Of a stretch of DNA of 64,000 nucleotides, positions 19,990-30,132 are shown one piece after another. Numbering within the stretch: position 1 is the first letter of the stretch; every line of letters begins with the position of its first letter. The position numbers and the translations under genes were made by a program. The notes under the pieces were generated by a model. That model saw nothing but the letters and a program-made list of their open reading frames with translations, was not told the DNA's origin and did no database searches. Source of the stretch: Ureibacillus massiliensis 4400831 = CIP 108448 = CCUG 49529 (GTDB lineage Bacteria; Bacillota; Bacilli; Bacillales_A; Planococcaceae); contig NZ_JPVQ01000001.1 of assembly GCF_000772965.1 (NCBI RefSeq), forward strand, positions 235,824-299,823, in the 5' to 3' direction.

Positions 19990-20520
19990 TGATCACATAC
20001 TTCTCCAATACGAGCACATAAATTAATGATTGGAGCGCTAGTATCCGGTTATTGAGCGGAAGATACTCCCATTGGATCACATAGAGAAATTTTGGGCGTA
20101 TACAAATATCATTCGAGCGGATAACACCCTTATTGGATCACATAGAATCAATTTTTGAGCGCGAAAGCAATCCGAAAAGTAGCCAAGCGATAATTCGATC
20201 ACATAGAAATCCGATTCGGGCGGATAACACCCTTATTGGATCACATAGAATTAATTTTTGAGCGCAAAATCAATCCGAAAAGTAGCCAAGCGATAATTCG
20301 ATCACATAGAAATCCGATTCGGGCGGATAACACCCTTATTGGATCACATAGAATTAATTTTTGAGCGCAAAATCAATCCGAAAAGTAGCCAAGCGATAAT
20401 TCAATCACATAGAAATCCGATTCGAGCGGATAACACCCTCATTGGATCACATAGAATCAATTTTTGAGCGCGAAAGCAATCGGAATACAACCAAGCCATA
20501 ATGGGATCATATTGAACCTG
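19990..20520 (+). repeat. GATCACATAG/GCGGATAA repeat array A
   Basis: Alternating motifs TTGGATCACATAG and TTGAGCGGATAACACC spaced about 21 bp. GMGCGGATAACACC begins at 20115, 20218, 20321 and 20424, exactly 103 bp apart. Within one 103-bp unit the anchors fall at 0, 21, 42, about 62 and 82. Central copies are almost identical; outer ones (before 20060, after 20460) are degenerate. No gene. The flanks 19843-19989 and 20521-20640 show nothing else. Confidence 0.92.
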
Positions 20521-20675
20521 TTTTTAAGCACTAGATACCCATCAAAAACTTTCCATAACACTAGCTATACTGCAAAAATTTCTATATACTAATAAAGTGA
20601 CTTTTTTCGAAATGACGTACAGTTAAACAATAAATATAATAAAATAAATAGAGCGAATAATTAGAGGTGAAATAC

Positions 20676-21752
20676 ATGTTTGATCGTCTGCAGGCGGTTG
20701 AAGATCGTTATGAAAGGCTAAATGAATTACTTAGCGATCCAGACATCGTAAGCGATAGCAAAAAGCTTCGTGAATATTCAAAAGAGCAATCGGATATTCA
20801 GGAGATGGTTGAAGTTTATCGCGAATATAAGCAAGTAAAGCAACAGCTAGCTGATGCTAAAGAAATGTTGGATATTGAAAAAGATCCAGAAATGCACGAG
20901 CTTGTTAAAGAAGAGTTTAATGAATTAAATGCCCGCATTCCACAATTGGAAGAGCGTTTAAAAATCCTTTTAATACCGAAAGATCCGAATGATGATAAAA
21001 ACGTTATCATGGAGATTCGTGGGGCAGCTGGTGGGGACGAAGCGAACATTTTTGCAGGTGACCTATTCCGCATGTATACACGTTATGCTGAAACACAGGG
21101 CTGGAAAATCGACATCATGGAAGCAACACCAAATCCAGCAGGTGGTTATAAGGAAGTTATCTTTATGATTAATGGTCAAGGTGCTTATTCAAAATTCAAA
21201 TTTGAAAATGGTGCACACCGTGTACAACGTGTTCCTGCAACAGAATCTCAAGGTCGTATCCATACTTCAACAGCTACAGTCGCTTGTTTACCAGAAGTAG
21301 AAGAAGTAGATGTTGAAATTCATGAAAAAGATATCCGTGTTGATACATTTGCATCATCTGGTGCGGGTGGTCAGTCTGTAAATACAACGATGTCAGCTGT
21401 TCGTATGACCCATCTTCCAACAGGTGTTGTTGTATCTATGCAAGACGAACGTTCGCAAATTAAAAACCGTGAGAAAGCATTAAAAATTTTACGTGCCCGC
21501 GTAGCTGATAAGTATATGCAGGAAGCGCAAAAAGAAATCGATGCAACACGTAAATCTGCTGTTGGTACAGGAGACCGTTCTGAACGTATTCGCACATATA
21601 ACTATCCACAAAATCGTGTCACAGACCATCGTATCGGCTTAACAATCCAAAAGCTAGATCAAATTATGGAAGGTAAGCTTGATGAAATTATTGATGCACT
21701 GATTTTAGAAGACCAATCTGCGAAATTGGCGAACTTAAATGATGAAGCATAA
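20676..21752 (+). CDS. prfA: peptide chain release factor 1
   Basis: Recognises UAA and UAG and triggers peptide release. 358 residues with the codon-reading PAT motif (VPATESQGR) and the catalytic GGQ in GAGGQSVN near residue 230. ATG 20676 is preceded by AGAGGTG; an in-frame GTG at 20667 lies inside that site. Its 3' end overlaps prmC by 14 nt, fitting translational coupling with its own methylase. Confidence 0.98.
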   Translation: MFDRLQAVEDRYERLNELLSDPDIVSDSKKLREYSKEQSDIQEMVEVYREYKQVKQQLADAKEMLDIEKDPEMHELVKEEFNELNARIPQLEERLKILLIPKDPNDDKNVIMEIRGAAGGDEANIFAGDLFRMYTRYAETQGWKIDIMEATPNPAGGYKEVIFMINGQGAYSKFKFENGAHRVQRVPATESQGRIHTSTATVACLPEVEEVDVEIHEKDIRVDTFASSGAGGQSVNTTMSAVRMTHLPTGVVVSMQDERSQIKNREKALKILRARVADKYMQEAQKEIDATRKSAVGTGDRSERIRTYNYPQNRVTDHRIGLTIQKLDQIMEGKLDEIIDALILEDQSAKLANLNDEA

Positions 21753-22602
21753 AACAAATTATGAGGCCCTGCAATGGGCTTCTTCTTTTTTACTAGAGCA
21801 TGGTCGTGACGAGAATGCTGCACGGTTGTTATTGCAGAACGTTTTAAAAACGAATTATTCAGGATTAATGATGCGAATGCACGATGAAATAACATCAGAA
21901 CAGCTCATGCAATTCGAACTATACGTAAAACAGCATGCAGAAGGAAAGCCTGTTCAATACATTACAGGTGTAGAAGAGTTTTATGGTAGAACTTATCAAG
22001 TGGATGAATCTGTATTAATTCCTCGTCCAGAAACAGAAGAATTAATCGAAGGTACACTAAAACGAATACAAACACTATTTGGGGATAAAAAAGAACTCAA
22101 CATTGTGGATATCGGTACTGGTAGTGGAGCAATTGGGATTACAATGAAATTGGAGTACCCAACAGCAAATGTTACGGCGACGGATATTTCAGAAGCCGCG
22201 CTCCAAACCGCGAAGAAAAACGCTAAATTGCTGAATGCGGAAATCGATTTTCGTTTAGGAGATTTAACTGAACCGATTCGAAAGCAAAAATGGGATGTGG
22301 TATTATCCAATCCACCATACATCGCATTTCAAGAGGCAGAAGAAATGTCTGAAGTTGTATTAGCCCACGAGCCACATAATGCATTGTTTGCGGAAGAGGA
22401 TGGCCTTATTCTATATCGCAAACTAGCAGAAAACCTTCCAAATCTATTAAATAAACCAGCATTAATAGGTGTTGAAATAGGTTATACACAGGCAGTAGCA
22501 GTGGCAAATTTCTTTAAAAATAGTTTTCCACAAGCCAAAATCGAAATCGTAAAAGATATTAACAAAAAAAATAGAATGATTTTTTGTGAAATACATGAAT
22601 AA
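21739..22602 (+). CDS. prmC: release-factor glutamine methyltransferase
   Basis: SAM-dependent N5-methylation of the GGQ glutamine in release factors. 287 residues with SAM motif [10 protein letters not shown] near residue 122 and the catalytic NPPY (LSNPPYI) near 190. Two tandem ATGs (21739, 21742) both lie inside the end of prfA. Confidence 0.96.
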   Translation: MMKHKTNYEALQWASSFLLEHGRDENAARLLLQNVLKTNYSGLMMRMHDEITSEQLMQFELYVKQHAEGKPVQYITGVEEFYGRTYQVDESVLIPRPETEELIEGTLKRIQTLFGDKKELNIVDIGTGSGAIGITMKLEYPTANVTATDISEAALQTAKKNAKLLNAEIDFRLGDLTEPIRKQKWDVVLSNPPYIAFQEAEEMSEVVLAHEPHNALFAEEDGLILYRKLAENLPNLLNKPALIGVEIGYTQAVAVANFFKNSFPQAKIEIVKDINKKNRMIFCEIHE

Positions 22603-22614
22603 AAAAATTCCTTT

Positions 22615-22633
22615 CTGACAATGATGTTGTCAG
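22615..22633 (+). promoter_or_regulatory. hairpin at the spoIIR ribosome-binding site
   Basis: CTGACAA-TGATG-TTGTCAG, a perfect 7-bp stem whose 3' end touches the GGGAGG ribosome-binding site (22633-22638). It could modulate translation or end the prmC message; neither is shown. Confidence 0.45.
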
Positions 22634-22646
22634 GGAGGAATTTAAT

Positions 22647-23264
22647 ATGTTAAATGATTACGAGATTACAAGAGTTGAAGAAAAAATTGATTATCATCCA
22701 ATAGTTAGTGTTTTAAGACTTATCGCAGGTGGATTAGCAATCTACTGTATTATTCTAATGACACCACATTTTTTTAATGGAATCTATGAAACTCGAGAAA
22801 ATTTAATAGAAGATTCATTGAAAATTCGTGTAGTAGCAAATAGTAATACATTTGCAGACCAAAAACTAAAAGAAGATATGGTGGAAAACTTATCCCCGAT
22901 TTTCAATGAAATTAAACAAAACGAAATGTTAGCTGTGAGTAATGAGGAAGCGTTACAAAAATTATCAACAGCTATTGAACAAAACTATCCACAACACGAT
23001 GTAAAGGTAACGGTAGGGGAGCACTTAATCCCAGCAAAAGCCGATTTTCATTATTTTTATCCACAAAGCTTTTATGAATCGATTGTTGTAACAATTGGAA
23101 GTGGCCGTGGGGATAACTTCTGGTGTAGTATTTTCCCTGATGTATGTGAGGGTCCGAGTGGTGACGATAAGGATCAGAAAAACAATTCTGAATCAGAGAA
23201 AGAGGAAGAGCCAGAAGTCGTGTTTGTTATTTGGGAATGGTTTTTAAGTTTATTTGGTTTATAA
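22647..23264 (+). CDS. spoIIR: stage II sporulation protein R
   Basis: Forespore-made, secreted signalling protein that activates SpoIIGA to process pro-sigma-E in the mother cell. 205 residues: an N-terminal membrane/signal segment (about 24-44, LRLIAGGLAIYCIILM), the conserved core with IRVVANSNTFADQKLKE, and a charged variable tail. ATG follows GGGAGG. The prfA-prmC-spoIIR order is conserved. A sigma-F promoter is expected, but I could not place one convincingly in the end of prmC. Confidence 0.95.
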   Translation: MLNDYEITRVEEKIDYHPIVSVLRLIAGGLAIYCIILMTPHFFNGIYETRENLIEDSLKIRVVANSNTFADQKLKEDMVENLSPIFNEIKQNEMLAVSNEEALQKLSTAIEQNYPQHDVKVTVGEHLIPAKADFHYFYPQSFYESIVVTIGSGRGDNFWCSIFPDVCEGPSGDDKDQKNNSESEKEEEPEVVFVIWEWFLSLFGL

Positions 23265-23279
23265 TTTTGTAAAATACAA

Positions 23280-23344
23280 GATATACACAAATTTCTGAAA
23301 ACTTATACACAATTGGTAGTGACTTTTCCACAAATTGTGCATAA
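23280..23344. promoter_or_regulatory. DnaA-box cluster before ywlC
   Basis: Within 65 bp: ATATACACA (about 23281, one mismatch), TTATACACA (23303-23311), TTTTCCACA (23324-23332) and, on the minus strand, TTATGCACA (23336-23344). Two fit TTATNCACA fully. B. subtilis has one of its DnaA-box clusters at the ywlC-ywlB interval, the same place in the gene order. Confidence 0.75.
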
Positions 23345-23380
23345 GTGTGTTGGAACCTTTATTTAAAGGGAGATGTTCAT

Positions 23381-24406
23381 ATGGAAACAATTCGAATTTC
23401 TGTGGAAAATAATGTGGATAGTACAGAACTTTATTCACAAGCTGTGGATTTATTAAATGAAGGGGAAGTTGTTGCATTCCCAACTGAAACCGTATATGGC
23501 TTAGGGGCAGTGGCAACAAATGACCAAGCAGTGAAAAAAATATTTAAAGCAAAAGGTCGACCTTCAGATAATCCACTCATCGTACATATTGGAACTATTG
23601 ATGAGGTATCTCATTATATTGAATATATACCAGAAAATGCTAGAAAATGTATGGATGCATTTTGGCCAGGGCCATTAACGATTGTAATGAAAGCGAAAGA
23701 TAACATATTGGCACCTAGTGTAACAGCAGGATTAGAAACAGTTGGATTACGTATGCCAAGTCATCCAGTTGCGTTAAAATTACTCCAAACATTAAAAAAA
23801 CCAGTCGCTGCGCCTAGTGCAAATCGTAGTGGCAAACCAAGTCCAACGAAAGCACAGCATGTGGAAGAGGATTTACAAGGAATTATTCCATTAATATTGG
23901 ATGGTGGAACAACAGGAATCGGTCTTGAGTCAACAGTGCTTGACGTAACCGTTAATCCACCGGTGATATTACGTCCAGGTGGAGTTACGAAAGAAATGTT
24001 AGAAGATGTAATTGGACAAGTCATGCAGCCAAATCAAGAGCAGCAAAAGCTTGACTCAACGCCAAAAGCACCGGGAATGAAATATACACATTACGCTCCA
24101 AACGCGCCAGTTTATTTAATCGAAAGCAATAAAGAACTCGTTCACAAAGCCCTTATAAAATTGAAAAATGAAGGGAAAAAAGTAGCGCTATTAGCACCCG
24201 TTTCATATAAAGAATTGCAAAGTGACTTTTTCTTCCAAATTGATCATGAAGGGGTTCAGCTTTATGATGCTCTAAGATCTTGCGATAAAACAGATGCAAG
24301 TATAATATTGGCAACGGCCACAACTGTCGAAGGAGTTGGTGCAGCAATTATGAATCGATTAGAAAAAGCTGCGGGTGGAAAGTGGTTTGAAGCAGAATAT
24401 GAGTAA
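23381..24406 (+). CDS. ywlC: L-threonylcarbamoyladenylate synthase (Sua5 type)
   Basis: Makes threonylcarbamoyl-AMP for the t6A37 modification of ANN-decoding tRNAs. 341 residues: YrdC domain (about 15-205; FPTETVYGLGA and KGRPSDNPLIVH) followed by the C-terminal Sua5 domain, so it is the long Sua5 form. ATG 23381 follows AAAGGGAG; ATG-less upstream extension to 23345 would run into the DnaA boxes. B. subtilis ywlB, normally upstream, is absent here. A strong terminator follows. Confidence 0.95.
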   Translation: METIRISVENNVDSTELYSQAVDLLNEGEVVAFPTETVYGLGAVATNDQAVKKIFKAKGRPSDNPLIVHIGTIDEVSHYIEYIPENARKCMDAFWPGPLTIVMKAKDNILAPSVTAGLETVGLRMPSHPVALKLLQTLKKPVAAPSANRSGKPSPTKAQHVEEDLQGIIPLILDGGTTGIGLESTVLDVTVNPPVILRPGGVTKEMLEDVIGQVMQPNQEQQKLDSTPKAPGMKYTHYAPNAPVYLIESNKELVHKALIKLKNEGKKVALLAPVSYKELQSDFFFQIDHEGVQLYDALRSCDKTDASIILATATTVEGVGAAIMNRLEKAAGGKWFEAEYE

Positions 24407-24420
24407 ATATAAATTAAATA

Positions 24421-24470
24421 AATGACTGTACATATTTCTGACTATATATGTACAGTCATTTTATTTTTTT
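24421..24470 (+). terminator. terminator after ywlC
   Basis: AATGACTGTACATAT (24421-24435) and ATATGTACAGTCATT (24446-24460) form a perfect 15-bp stem, followed by a T-rich tail. The next 240 nt to mntP hold nothing clear. Confidence 0.9.
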
Positions 24471-24710
24471 TGGAAAGCTACATATCTTTAAAATTCCCAT
24501 AGATAATGCTGAATCAAGTAGTTCAATGATTCGTTGGTCCTTCAGGTATATTTTACTGTACGCTGATTAACAACATAATGAAAAACAAGGGTTTCACAAT
24601 AGTAAGAAACATAATTAAATAACTGTACCTGTATTTTAGATAATTAATGATATTGCCTGTCCTTTGAGCATAAAATGGTAAAAATTTAGCTTAAGGAAAG
24701 AGGACTTTAA

Positions 24711-25214
24711 TTGCAGGAGATATTAATCGGACTTATTGTGGCACTTGATGTAGTGGCACTTTATTTATTGCTTCCCACTGTAAAAAAACGATTCTTATTA
24801 GCAGTTTGGACAGCCCTTTTACATATGATTTTTCCCATCATCGGGTTTACCCTAGGAAGCTGGATGGTTCAAATTCTAATGCAATGGTCAAACTTAATTT
24901 CGAGCACTTTATTATTTTTTATTGGCCTCCATTTAATTTTATCTACACAAAATCGTCAAATTAAGCCAATTCCAGTCCCAATTTTAGCTGTTTCTGCCAG
25001 TTTAGACACCTTTTCAGTTAGCATTTCTTTTGGTATGCTTAATTTACAAAAATATTTATTTATAGTAAGTGCAGGTATTTGGACATTTTTACTATCTTAT
25101 ATATCTTTGTACATTGCTAAAAGAGGTCATCGTTCCTTTAAAGGGAACTCTTTAAAGTGGATTGCTGGAATTTCTTTAATTTCTTTCAGCATTTATGCAT
25201 TCATGAACAACTAA
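24711..25214 (+). CDS. MntP-like manganese efflux protein (YwlD)
   Basis: 167 residues, highly hydrophobic, with about six membrane segments. It has the internally duplicated acidic motif of the MntP/DUF204 family: LIVALDVVALYL near residue 10 and VSASLDTFSVSISFG near 95. Likely exports Mn2+; the family role is known from MntP, and specificity here is inferred. It starts with TTG, 7 nt after AGAGG. Position between ywlC and ywlE matches ywlD of B. subtilis. Confidence 0.85.
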   Translation: MQEILIGLIVALDVVALYLLLPTVKKRFLLAVWTALLHMIFPIIGFTLGSWMVQILMQWSNLISSTLLFFIGLHLILSTQNRQIKPIPVPILAVSASLDTFSVSISFGMLNLQKYLFIVSAGIWTFLLSYISLYIAKRGHRSFKGNSLKWIAGISLISFSIYAFMNN

Positions 25215-25255
25215 GATTTGAGATAAAATTCAAAAGAAAGAGTGAAGCAAACAGC

Positions 25256-25696
25256 ATGAATATTTATTTTGTTTGTACAGGAAATACTTGTCGAAGCCCA
25301 ATGGCAGAAGCAATTTTAAAACATAAACAATTGGATGGGGTTCATGTTAAATCGGCAGGAATATATGCATTAGAAGGAGGAGGAATATCAGAAAATTCAA
25401 AAGCTGTCCTTGAAAAGGAAAACATACCTTTTGAACATAAAACGAGCCAAGTAAATGAAAATGATATTGAATGGGCAGATCTGATATTGACGATGACATT
25501 AGCCCATAAGCAGATGATTCTTCATTCATTTCCAATGGCAAAAGACAAGACCTTCACTTTAAAAGAATATGTAGCACCATACAGTTCTAAAGACGTATCA
25601 GATCCTTTCGGAGGAGACATTTATACGTATACACAAACATATCAAGAACTAAAAAAACTGATTGATGAGCTCGAAATCAAAATCAATGGAGGCTAA
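25256..25696 (+). CDS. ywlE: protein-arginine-phosphatase YwlE
   Basis: Low-molecular-weight phosphatase fold, 146 residues. The P-loop is C7-TGNT-C12-R13. Thr11, in place of the Ile of tyrosine phosphatases, is the residue known to give B. subtilis YwlE arginine-phosphate specificity, so it should reverse McsB marks. The acid DPF motif (SDPFGGD) lies near residue 120. ATG 25256 has a weak upstream site (AAAGAGTGAAG). Confidence 0.94.
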   Translation: MNIYFVCTGNTCRSPMAEAILKHKQLDGVHVKSAGIYALEGGGISENSKAVLEKENIPFEHKTSQVNENDIEWADLILTMTLAHKQMILHSFPMAKDKTFTLKEYVAPYSSKDVSDPFGGDIYTYTQTYQELKKLIDELEIKINGG

Positions 25697-25701
25697 TACT
25701 A

Positions 25702-27009
25702 ATGAATGAAAATAATAATAAAACATTTAGCTTACGTAAGAAACTTGTTTTATTTGTAACGTTACTTGCACTTATCACTTATTCAACTAGCTTTGTGTTT
25801 ATTCATTTCCTTCATCCATATTTCTTCTCAAATTTTGCGTTTTTATCAAATAAAATCTGGTTTGAAATACTTACATATATTTTAGGGATTACATGGTCAG
25901 GTATTTTAGCTGCTATTTTAAGTGTTGTCATAACAAAACCATTGCAACGGTTAGAAGCAACAGCAACTCGTGTAGCGGAAGGTAAAATTGGACAAGATGT
26001 GGATATGCCGAAAACACGCGACGAAATCCAATCTGTTGCAGAAGCATTCCAGTTAATGCTTGTGAATCTTCGTCAAATGGTAGAAAGTATTGATTCAAAC
26101 TTCCAAAAAACGAATTCTGCTATTATTGATTTATCAGAACAAACAGCATCTGCCTCTAACCAAGCGGAAGGGATTGCTCGTACTGTCGGGCAAATCTCAT
26201 CGGGTGCAGAATCTTCTGCTGAAGCTGTACAAGAAACAGTTGAAGCGATAGAAGATGTAAGAGAGCTTGCTACTGAAGTAAATCAACGTGCATTAAATTC
26301 GGCAAATCAATCAAAGCAAATTATTGGTGAATTAAATACAACAACTGATTCAATTCAAGGTTTAGTAAATAGCATACGTAAAATTGTAACAGGCAATGAA
26401 GATGCTTTAAAAAATATCCATCAATTAGAGAAAAATGCTGAACAAATTGAGCGCATTATCGGTCTTGTTGGAGATATTGCGGCGCAAACGAATTTACTCG
26501 CGTTAAATGCCTCCATTGAAGCGGCGCGTGCTGGTGAGCATGGAAAAGGTTTTGCCGTTGTTGCTGAAGAGGTTCGTAGTTTAGCAGATGAAAGTGCAAA
26601 AGCAGTTCAAGGGATTACATCACTTATTCAAACAATGCAAGAAAACGTATCAATCGTTGTACATCAAATGAATGATCAAGTTGCTTTTGCTGTTAAAGAA
26701 TCAGCAAAAGTTTCAGAGACTACTACTTTAGTAGAAAGTATGGCAAATAGTGTTCATGAGATGGCAGATGCAGTTGTTGAGATTTCGGCTCTAATTGAAA
26801 AGCAAATGTCTAATATTGAAACAACAGCACATCAATCTCAGGAAGTTGCTGCTATTGCAGAGCAAACATCTGCTGGTGCAGAAGAAGTGCGAAGTGCAAC
26901 AGAAGAGCAAGCCTATGCTATTGAACAAATTGAAAAATTGTCGAAAGACTTGAAATTGCAGTCTGAACAGCTTTACAAAGTAATACAACAATTCGATCGT
27001 ACTCAGTAA
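25702..27009 (+). CDS. methyl-accepting chemotaxis protein with a minimal sensor
   Basis: 435-residue chemoreceptor: membrane segments at about 11-36 and 48-74 separated by only a dozen residues, a HAMP domain (about 72-125) and a long cytoplasmic coiled-coil signalling domain with the conserved tip [20 protein letters not shown] near 257-276. With almost no extracellular domain it cannot bind an outside ligand in the usual way; it may sense membrane state or cytoplasmic signals (inference). It begins 5 nt after ywlE and could be co-transcribed with it. B. subtilis has no receptor at this place. Confidence 0.93.
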   Translation: MNENNNKTFSLRKKLVLFVTLLALITYSTSFVFIHFLHPYFFSNFAFLSNKIWFEILTYILGITWSGILAAILSVVITKPLQRLEATATRVAEGKIGQDVDMPKTRDEIQSVAEAFQLMLVNLRQMVESIDSNFQKTNSAIIDLSEQTASASNQAEGIARTVGQISSGAESSAEAVQETVEAIEDVRELATEVNQRALNSANQSKQIIGELNTTTDSIQGLVNSIRKIVTGNEDALKNIHQLEKNAEQIERIIGLVGDIAAQTNLLALNASIEAARAGEHGKGFAVVAEEVRSLADESAKAVQGITSLIQTMQENVSIVVHQMNDQVAFAVKESAKVSETTTLVESMANSVHEMADAVVEISALIEKQMSNIETTAHQSQEVAAIAEQTSAGAEEVRSATEEQAYAIEQIEKLSKDLKLQSEQLYKVIQQFDRTQ

Positions 27010-27039
27010 AAGGAACAGTTTAATAAAATGTAAGTCGAG

Positions 27040-27081
27040 AAGGTTAACCTATGAGAAAGTTCATTAGGGTTAACCTTTTTT
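27040..27081 (+). terminator. terminator after the chemoreceptor
   Basis: AAGGTTAACC (27040-27049) and GGTTAACCTT (27068-27077) with an 18-nt loop, followed by T-rich tail. Confidence 0.88.
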
Positions 27082-27214
27082 ATTAATAACTTTCATTTAT
27101 AAGGGGAAAAAATAGGTTGTCTCTGATATGGATAATTTTGGGGTTTGAATCAATTTTAAAGTTCATCCTATCTAGAATGATAAATAATCTTGGATTTTAG
27201 TTTTCGTATTTGAT

Positions 27215-27250
27215 AAACCGAACAAAAGGCGAATAATATGTTCGATATTC
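27215..27250. promoter_or_regulatory. PurR-type double PurBox
   Basis: AAACCGAACAA (about 27215-27225) and the inverted ATATGTTCGATATT (about 27237-27250). The conserved CGAA/TTCG cores are separated by 18 bp, against 16-17 usual in B. subtilis. A weak promoter (TTTACT, 18 bp, TATTAT) begins at about 27256. The rest of the 520-nt gap before rpiB has no gene. Confidence 0.6.
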
Positions 27251-27532
27251 TCATGTTTACTATTAAAATATGAACATTTTATTATATGTAAGCGAAAACA
27301 TTCGTATTTTGAGAAATTGTTTTAATGAAAGATGTGAAATTTCATGTTATTCTATTTCAAGAAGTGGTACACTGTTGATGATATGTTTTAACGGAGTTTT
27401 CCGTTTATAAAACCGCTATAGAACTAACAATACATTCAAAAGCTTAAATACATGAATATGTTAGTAAATAGCATTCAACACAAAAATGAGCAGTAAAAGT
27501 AAAATGCAGAACAATCGAAGTGAGGGAATAAC

Positions 27533-27970
27533 ATGAAAATAGCCATTTCTTCAGATCACGGTGGCAATAATTTACGTAAAGAAATCATGGCGCTTCTAGA
27601 TGATCTTCAAATACATTATGAAGATTTTGGACCACAAACAACAGATTCAGTCGACTATCCAGACTTTGCAAAACCAGTTGCAGAGGCTGTAGCAAAAGGC
27701 GATTTTGATCGTGGTATTTTAATTTGTGGTACGGGAATTGGTATGTCCATTGCCGCTAATAAAGTCAAAGGCATTCGTTGTGCATTAGTACACGATGTAT
27801 TTAGTGCAAAGGCAACAAGATGTCATAACGATTCAAACATTTTAGCGATGGGAGAACGTGTTATTGGCCCAGGTCTTGCTTGTGAAATAGTAAAAACATG
27901 GTTAAACACTGAGTTTGAAGGTGGGCGTCACGTACGCCGAGTAGAAAAAATTTCTGAAATTGAAGGGTAA
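27533..27970 (+). CDS. rpiB: ribose-5-phosphate isomerase B
   Basis: Interconverts ribose-5-phosphate and ribulose-5-phosphate. 145 residues with the RpiB motifs SDHGG at the N-terminus, CGTGIGMSIAANK around residue 66-78 and catalytic His in CHNDSN. GTGAGGGA precedes ATG. The next gene starts right at its end. It supplies ribose-5-phosphate for PRPP and may be under the PurR-type site upstream. Confidence 0.96.
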   Translation: MKIAISSDHGGNNLRKEIMALLDDLQIHYEDFGPQTTDSVDYPDFAKPVAEAVAKGDFDRGILICGTGIGMSIAANKVKGIRCALVHDVFSAKATRCHNDSNILAMGERVIGPGLACEIVKTWLNTEFEGGRHVRRVEKISEIEG

Positions 27971-28525
27971 GTGCTAACATTGGCAACTTTAGATCTTATT
28001 CAAAAACAAATTTCTCTACTATTAACAGAATTGGAACAACAAGTGGAGTTTCAACCAAAGCAATTGTTTGTAGTTGGGTGTTCTACTTCTGAGGTACTCG
28101 GATCAAAAATTGGAACTGCTGGTGCAATGGAAGTAGCGGACATCTTATATGAAGAGCTTGCTACATTTGCACAAAAACACGACTTATATTTAGCTTTCCA
28201 AGGCTGTGAGCATATTAACCGCGCATTAACATTGGAATATGAAGCTGCTCGAGAGTTTGGCTATGAGCCTGTAACAGTCATTCCGGTAAAACATGCTGGT
28301 GGGTCTATGTCAGCACACGCTTATTCAAAAATGAAAAAGCCAGTTGTCGTTGAATATATTCGCGCACATGCAGGAATTGATATTGGTCAAACTTTGATTG
28401 GCATGCATTTGAAAGAAGTTGCTATTCCCATCCGTACATCTGTTAAACAGATTGGTGAGGCAGTAGTGACGATTGCAAAAACTAGACCAAAGTTAATAGG
28501 CGGACCACGTGCAGTCTATGAATAA
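27971..28525 (+). CDS. ywlG: UPF0340 family protein YwlG
   Basis: 184 residues of the conserved UPF0340/YwlG family, function unknown. It carries VVGCSTSEVLGSKIG near residue 35, FQGCEHINRAL, and a C-terminal GGPRAVYE. It abuts rpiB with GTG 27971; TTG 27980 has better spacing to GAAGGG and may be the real start. The rpiB-ywlG-glyA order is shared with B. subtilis. The 217 nt before glyA contain no recognisable riboswitch. Confidence 0.88.
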   Translation: MLTLATLDLIQKQISLLLTELEQQVEFQPKQLFVVGCSTSEVLGSKIGTAGAMEVADILYEELATFAQKHDLYLAFQGCEHINRALTLEYEAAREFGYEPVTVIPVKHAGGSMSAHAYSKMKKPVVVEYIRAHAGIDIGQTLIGMHLKEVAIPIRTSVKQIGEAVVTIAKTRPKLIGGPRAVYE

Positions 28526-28742
28526 CTAATAGCACTGATTTCAATTCAGTGACTTTAGTTCAAAAAGTTGAATCATCTCTAAGAACCTTGTAAAGACTTC
28601 TATGACATTTCTATCAAAGGTGCTCAAAAATCTATCTAAAAGAAAAGATACGAAAAATTTGTAACTCAACTAATTAATTCAACCTGAATTTGTTAGTTTG
28701 AAATAAATAAAAATAACTTTCTATTTAGGGGGACATATTAAA

Positions 28743-29987
28743 ATGGCTTATGAAAAACTAGCTGCACAAGATAAAGCGGTATTAGAAGGAATTTTAGCAG
28801 AGAAAAAGCGTCAACAATCAAACATCGAATTAATTGCATCTGAAAACTTTGTTTCAGAAGCGGTTATGGAAGCACAAGGTTCTGTATTAACAAATAAATA
28901 CGCTGAAGGTTATCCAGGTAAACGTTACTATGGTGGCTGTGAACATGTAGACGTGGTAGAGGATATTGCTCGTGATCGTGTTAAAGAATTATTTGGTGCG
29001 AAATTTGCGAACGTACAACCTCACTCAGGTGCACAAGCAAATATGGCTGTTTATTTCACAATTCTTGAACCTGGCGATACAGTACTTGGTATGAACCTAT
29101 CACATGGTGGTCACTTAACACATGGTTCACCAGTAAACTTCTCAGGTGTTCAATACAATTTCGTAGAATACGGTGTAACAAAAGACACAAACGTAATCGA
29201 CTATGAAGATGTACGTGCAAAAGCTTTAGAAAATAAACCAAAATTAATCGTGGCTGGTGCTTCAGCATACCCACGTGAAATTGATTTTGCGAAATTCCGT
29301 GAAATCGCTGATGAAGTTGGCGCATATTTCATGGTAGATATGGCGCATATCGCAGGTCTTGTTGCGACAGGTGAACATCCATCTCCAGTACCATATGCTC
29401 ACTTTGTTACTTCAACAACTCACAAAACATTACGCGGTCCTCGTGGTGGATTGATTTTAACAAACGACGAAGAACTAGCTAAAAAAATTGATAAAGCTAT
29501 TTTCCCTGGTATCCAAGGTGGTCCATTAATGCACGTAATCGCTGCAAAAGCAGTTGCTTTTGGTGAAGCATTACAACCTGAATTTAAAGAATATGCAATA
29601 CAAATTAAGAAAAATGCAAAAGCTCTTGCAAATAGCTTAACAGCAAACGGCTTAAAGCTTGTGTCTGGTGGTACAGATAACCACTTATTACTAGTAAACG
29701 TTAAATCTGTTGGCTTAACTGGTAAAGTAGCTGAACATTTACTTGATGAAGTTGGTATTACAGCAAATAAAAATACAATTCCTTACGATGAAGAAAAACC
29801 ATTTGTCACTTCAGGCATTCGTCTAGGTACAGCGGCAGTGACTAGTCGTGGATTCAAAGAAGAAGACTTAGAAGAAGTTGGTTCAATAATTGCAACACTT
29901 CTTAAAAACCCTGAAGATGAAGCAGTTAAAAACGAATGTGCTAATCGTGTGAAAGTACTTACAGACAAATATCCATTATATGCTTAA
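28743..29987 (+). CDS. glyA: serine hydroxymethyltransferase
   Basis: PLP enzyme converting serine and tetrahydrofolate to glycine and methylene-THF. 414 residues; PLP lysine in [13 protein letters not shown] near residue 227; N-terminal IELIASENF and YAEGYPG. TAGGGGG precedes ATG. In B. subtilis glyA is in the PurR regulon. Here no PurBox is evident directly upstream, but one lies before rpiB. Confidence 0.98.
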   Translation: MAYEKLAAQDKAVLEGILAEKKRQQSNIELIASENFVSEAVMEAQGSVLTNKYAEGYPGKRYYGGCEHVDVVEDIARDRVKELFGAKFANVQPHSGAQANMAVYFTILEPGDTVLGMNLSHGGHLTHGSPVNFSGVQYNFVEYGVTKDTNVIDYEDVRAKALENKPKLIVAGASAYPREIDFAKFREIADEVGAYFMVDMAHIAGLVATGEHPSPVPYAHFVTSTTHKTLRGPRGGLILTNDEELAKKIDKAIFPGIQGGPLMHVIAAKAVAFGEALQPEFKEYAIQIKKNAKALANSLTANGLKLVSGGTDNHLLLVNVKSVGLTGKVAEHLLDEVGITANKNTIPYDEEKPFVTSGIRLGTAAVTSRGFKEEDLEEVGSIIATLLKNPEDEAVKNECANRVKVLTDKYPLYA

Positions 29988-29995
29988 TCATTAAA

Positions 29996-30043
29996 AAAGA
30001 GACCCTAAAGTGAGTGGTAAATACTTGCAGGGTCTCCTTTTTT
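29996..30043 (+). terminator. glyA terminator
   Basis: GAGACCCT (29999-30006) and AGGGTCTC (30029-30036), A run before and T run after. Confidence 0.88.
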
Positions 30044-30132
30044 CTATGAAAACAATATGTTTACTTGCAGTATTATATAAATGTAAAATACTAATTAAAT
30101 AATACTATTATTTTCAAGGAGGGGAGAAAGAG

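Noticed and set aside
18888..20520. CRISPR array
   Set aside because: Units of 19-21 bp with a degenerate core, no unique spacers of constant length, linkers that repeat themselves, and no cas genes.
28526..28742. Glycine or folate riboswitch before glyA
   Set aside because: No conserved glycine- or tetrahydrofolate-aptamer sequence can be found in the 217 nt.
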